This document shows, piece by piece, positions 8,529-11,423 of a stretch of 11,423 bases of DNA. The notes beneath the pieces were generated by a model. That model had not been told where the DNA came from. It searched no databases and was given only the letters and a program-made list of their open reading frames with translations. Every line of letters starts with the position of its first letter. The first letter of the stretch is position 1. The stretch is from Methanomethylovorans sp. PtaU1.Bin073 (GTDB lineage Archaea; Halobacteriota; Methanosarcinia; Methanosarcinales; Methanosarcinaceae): positions 1-11,423 of the forward strand of contig MVQW01000074.1 of NCBI GenBank assembly GCA_002067265.1, written 5' to 3'. A program made the position numbers and the translations under genes.

Positions 8529-8538
8529 TACCGAGATT

Positions 8539-10017
8539 TTACCGTAGGTGCTTTTCGATGGCACCTACCAATGTACTTAAAGTCTTTATCCTGGAATATC
8601 TTTTATCGTTAGACTCCACTACTGTCCAGGGAGCATATTTAGTATCTGTCTTTAACAGCATCTCGTCAAGTGCTTTGAGATAATCATCCCATTTCTCTCT
8701 GTTTCTCCAATCGTCGGGAGTGATCTTCCATTGTTTTTCAGGAATACTTTCCCTGTCCTGAAACCTTCTAAGTTGCTCTTCCTTATCGATATGCAACCAG
8801 AATTTCACAATGATTGTTCCAAAATCGGTAAGAGTTTCTTCAAATTCATTGATCTCCTCATATGCCTGTTGCCATCGTTCTTCCTGACAAAAATTCTCCA
8901 CCCGTTCTACAAGAACCCTTCCGTACCAACTCCTGTCGAATATGGTGATGTGACCAGCATCGGGCACTCTTCTGTAAAAACGCCACAAATAATGATGGCT
9001 CTTTTCATAATCGTTGGGAACTCCAATAGGTTCAACCTTGTAAAGCCGTGGATCAAGTTTCTCAGCTATACGCCTTATGTTTCCACCTTTACCTGCAGCA
9101 TCCCAGCCTTCAAAGACAACCATTAAAGGTCTTTTTTCCCTAAAAAGTTCATATTGAAGTTCACCAAGTATTTTTTGATAGAGATCCTTTTCTCGTTCAT
9201 ATCTTTCGTCTTCTATCATCAAAGAAAGATCCGCATTTAATAGTCCATTTGAAGATGGGATAAAATCAGCGATACTTTTTGAAACGGGTAGTGAGCAGTT
9301 ACTTTTTAATCTGCTGTTAATATAGCTTTCCATTGTAACAAGGATTGTAGAGAGGGTTTTGATAGTTGCGTAATTAAGGTTTTCTGCTTCCACTATTGTC
9401 CAAGGAGAATGCGATGAATGAGTTTTATCGATCATTTCATCTACCAAGGTGAAATAGCGTTTATACTCGTTCTCATAATCTAATTCTTCACTGACAACAG
9501 AAATTGGGATACCTTTTTTTTCATATAACTTAAGTCTTTTAGCTTGCTCTTCTTGACTGACGTGCATGAAGAATTTCATAAGAAGGTATCCATCATCTGT
9601 AAGCTGCCTTTCAAATTTACTTATCTCTTTTACATAATAGCCCAATTCAGTATACCTTGATTTTTTATCAAAAGATTCAATTATGCTCCGGCTATACCAG
9701 CTTCTTTCAAATATAGCGATTTTCCCATATGCTGGTATTTTTTGCCAGAACCTCCAGAATTTCGGCTTCTTAGATTCTTCTTCAGTAGGTTTTACTATCA
9801 CATGGAACCTTAATCCCATTGGATTAAATGCTAACATACAGCGATTGATAATACTATCCATTCCAGAGGCATGCCATCCTTCGAACACAATGACGATTGG
9901 TAAATTCATTTTCCAAGCTTTTCGCTGCAGTTCCCCTATACGAATGTATAGATCGTCTATCTGGGCCTTGTATTCCTCCTTGCTCATACGCAACGATAGA
10001 TCAACACTCTCGAGCAT
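8539..10017 (-). CDS. Two-domain PPK2-family polyphosphate kinase (putative polyphosphate:AMP phosphotransferase)
   Basis: PPK2 enzymes transfer phosphate between polyphosphate and nucleotides; two-domain (class II) members are known to phosphorylate AMP to ADP. The protein has 492 residues in two homologous P-loop domains. The C-terminal domain has an intact Walker A, GWDAAGKGG (304-312, Lys at 310), and lid/Walker B IFDRSWYGR (359-367). The N-terminal domain has a degenerate loop, GWHASGMDS (47-55), with Met where the Lys should be, and IFERSWYSR (102-110). Each half ends in a matching block: SPWTIVEAEN (204-213) and APWTVVESND (462-471). An inactive N-terminal and active C-terminal domain is the known class II pattern. 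I chose the ATG at 10017, preceded by a weak GAGTGG; an in-frame GTG at 10026 is possible. It follows the DUF4010 gene by 25 nt, so the two are probably co-transcribed. The name pap is used for such enzymes elsewhere, but AMP specificity is not proven here. Confidence 0.92.
   Translation of the reverse strand: MLESVDLSLRMSKEEYKAQIDDLYIRIGELQRKAWKMNLPIVIVFEGWHASGMDSIINRCMLAFNPMGLRFHVIVKPTEEESKKPKFWRFWQKIPAYGKIAIFERSWYSRSIIESFDKKSRYTELGYYVKEISKFERQLTDDGYLLMKFFMHVSQEEQAKRLKLYEKKGIPISVVSEELDYENEYKRYFTLVDEMIDKTHSSHSPWTIVEAENLNYATIKTLSTILVTMESYINSRLKSNCSLPVSKSIADFIPSSNGLLNADLSLMIEDERYEREKDLYQKILGELQYELFREKRPLMVVFEGWDAAGKGGNIRRIAEKLDPRLYKVEPIGVPNDYEKSHHYLWRFYRRVPDAGHITIFDRSWYGRVLVERVENFCQEERWQQAYEEINEFEETLTDFGTIIVKFWLHIDKEEQLRRFQDRESIPEKQWKITPDDWRNREKWDDYLKALDEMLLKTDTKYAPWTVVESNDKRYSRIKTLSTLVGAIEKHLR
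8544..8568. other. Perfect 8-bp hairpin at the end of the PPK2 coding sequence
   Basis: GTAGGTGC (8544-8551) and GCACCTAC (8561-8568) are perfectly complementary around a 9-base loop. The structure lies in the last codons of the PPK2 gene, 16 nt past the CYTH-HD stop codon. It could help end both convergent transcripts, but there is no clear T-tract on either strand, so its role is uncertain. Confidence 0.4.
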
Positions 10018-10042
10018 TTGGACCACTCTTTGAATTCTGGAT

Positions 10043-11350
10043 TTATCTTAATATCAATCCATGCTGGAACATGCTCCAAACTATAAGAGCAAGGCTTCCA
10101 GTGACAACTATCAAAATGAAAGATCTCAGGGACCTGCTGAACAACTCCTTAGACCCTGTTACTTTTATGAACACCGGTTTTGTCAGTGTGCTTATGATGC
10201 TTGCCATTACTGCGGTTTCAGCAGCTGTTTGATAAGAGATATTCCCCCCTAGTGCAAGAGCAGCCACAGATGCAGTAACTGCTGCGCTGCTCACTATGCC
10301 CCCCAACGCTGTAGCGTAAGTGCCTACTGGTCCTGCAAAAGTATTGGCTGTATTTGCAAGTAACAGAAATAGTGAAAATACCAAACCAAACTTAAAAGCA
10401 GGTCCAAGGGCAAAAGGAGATCCAATTTCAAGTGTCTCCTCGGTAACTTCCATTTTCTGCCTTTCAAACAAGACAAGCATAATCGTGATAAATCCCATTA
10501 ATAAGAAGGGAGGGAGCATAAGAAGTGCAGTTTTTCCGCTGGTGTCTACTATTACAGCGATCACGACATCCCTGATGAACATGGATATAACAGCAAGCAT
10601 AGAGCCTATGTACACATTTTCAGTGAGGTGGACCCTTCTGCGTGAGATGTTTGCCAGTGCCACGATAGTAGCTTCACTGCTTACCAGACCACCTAAAAGA
10701 CCGGAATAAGCGATTCCCCCCTTGGAACCCATCTTTTTTAGAGACAGGTAGTTCACAAAACTAATAGAAGATACAAGGACAACAATGAGTATAGCTGATT
10801 TGAGATAGAGTACATCATATAACGGTTCACTTGGTACCAGAGGATATAATGCAAAAACAACTGCCAGAAACTTCAAAGCACCTGCGATGTCACCCTCGGA
10901 TAAATGCTCTGCCAATGAATGTAATGGTTTTTTCTCAATCAGCACAAAAGTTAGAACAACAGCAGAAACAATTGGAACAAGGAACATGCCAATACCGACC
11001 AGAACACCCAAAAGATATGTGAAAAAGAGTGCAATAGCACTGGTAAGTCCTGAACGCCCATAAACTACATTCACCGCGTATACTATAAGAATGCAGGAAA
11101 AGACCATAAAAACAGTAGTTATAAGAAGAATATCAAAAGAAACATAAGGCTGCATGAATGTGGCAAGCATCCCAATAAGACATGTAATAGTAAAAGTTCG
11201 GACACCTGCATATATCTTTTTACTTGTTCTCCAATGCTCACGTTCTATGCCTATTAGTATTCCTATCATCAAAGAAACAACCAGTTTCTCAAAGAAACTT
11301 ACCAGAAACGGATCAAAACCAAATTGATTAATTAAGTCCACTGTTTGCAT
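10043..11350 (-). CDS. MgtC/SapB-DUF4010 family integral membrane protein
   Basis: A 435-residue, very hydrophobic protein with roughly 12 predicted membrane segments. The N-terminal third (about 21-138) matches the MgtC/SapB type: VSLMIGILIGIERE (25-38), GVRTF (49-53) and tightly spaced helices. The rest matches the DUF4010 region. Two similar loops, LGGLVSSEATIVALA (219-233) and LGGIVSSAAVTASVAA (349-364), suggest an internal duplication. Substrate and activity are not known for this family; bacterial MgtC proteins are tied to growth in low magnesium and to phosphate and ATP homeostasis. The ATG start has a weak AAGG element 6 nt upstream, partly next to a hairpin. It is the first gene of an operon with PPK2, which hints at a link between polyphosphate and ion balance (inference). 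There is no obvious truncation. Confidence 0.85.
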   Translation of the reverse strand: MQTVDLINQFGFDPFLVSFFEKLVVSLMIGILIGIEREHWRTSKKIYAGVRTFTITCLIGMLATFMQPYVSFDILLITTVFMVFSCILIVYAVNVVYGRSGLTSAIALFFTYLLGVLVGIGMFLVPIVSAVVLTFVLIEKKPLHSLAEHLSEGDIAGALKFLAVVFALYPLVPSEPLYDVLYLKSAILIVVLVSSISFVNYLSLKKMGSKGGIAYSGLLGGLVSSEATIVALANISRRRVHLTENVYIGSMLAVISMFIRDVVIAVIVDTSGKTALLMLPPFLLMGFITIMLVLFERQKMEVTEETLEIGSPFALGPAFKFGLVFSLFLLLANTANTFAGPVGTYATALGGIVSSAAVTASVAALALGGNISYQTAAETAVMASIISTLTKPVFIKVTGSKELFSRSLRSFILIVVTGSLALIVWSMFQHGLILR

Positions 11351-11357
11351 GGTGCCT

Positions 11358-11380
11358 TCTCTTTACTTATGTAAAAGAGA
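11358..11380 (-). other. Inverted repeat in the leader of the DUF4010-PPK2 operon
   Basis: On the minus strand, TCTCTTTTAC and GTAAAGAGA form a nearly perfect inverted repeat around a four-base loop (ATAA), with one bulged T. It ends 8 nt before the ATG at 11350 and directly abuts the AAGG ribosome-binding element. It could be an operator or a structure that affects translation. Confidence 0.4.
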
Positions 11381-11392
11381 ATATGAATTAGA

Positions 11393-11411
11393 CCCCATAT
11401 ATAATATATCC
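11393..11411 (-). promoter_or_regulatory. Candidate TATA box for the DUF4010-PPK2 operon
   Basis: The minus strand reads GGATATATTATATATGGGG, a strong TATA-like element. Transcription would start near 11375, giving a leader of about 25 nt that begins around the inverted repeat at 11358-11380. Confidence 0.45.
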
Positions 11412-11423
11412 TCAGCAGATTTT

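Overview
The window looks like a chromosomal segment of a methanogenic archaeon, most likely a member of the Methanosarcinaceae (Methanolobus or Methanococcoides-like). This rests on three things: a two-subunit pyruvate carboxylase with adjacent pycB and pycA, a very large soluble PAS/HAMP chemoreceptor next to cheW, and AT-rich archaeal-type TATA boxes upstream of several genes. The genus is inferred from protein character, not from a search. No mobile element, tRNA, rRNA or CRISPR array is visible.

Layout, left to right. (1) 1-2333, minus strand: pycB followed 9 nt later by pycA (cut by the window edge). Together they make the anabolic, biotin-dependent pyruvate carboxylase. (2) 2334-2765: a 432-bp divergent intergenic region with candidate promoters in both directions and four copies of the 9-mer AAACTAAAT. 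(3) 2766-7177, plus strand: a 1297-residue soluble methyl-accepting chemotaxis protein with two cysteine-rich PAS domains and about fifteen HAMP-like units, followed 17 nt later by cheW and a hairpin/T-tract terminator. (4) 7281-8528, plus strand: a fusion of a CYTH (triphosphate tunnel) domain with a Ppx/GppA-type HD domain. (5) 8539-11350, minus strand: a two-gene operon of an MgtC/DUF4010 membrane protein followed by a double-domain PPK2 polyphosphate kinase. It converges on the CYTH-HD gene with 10 nt between the stop codons.

How the genes fit together. Regions 4 and 5 look like a polyphosphate module: PPK2 class II uses polyphosphate as phosphoryl donor, the CYTH-HD protein combines two folds known from polyphosphate and triphosphate hydrolysis, and the MgtC-like protein may link this to ion homeostasis (inference). 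The receptor and CheW form a signalling pair whose CheA partner must be outside the window. The most interesting points are the CYTH-HD fusion, the poly-HAMP super-repeat, the cysteine-patterned PAS domains, and the repeated 9-mer between pycB and the receptor.
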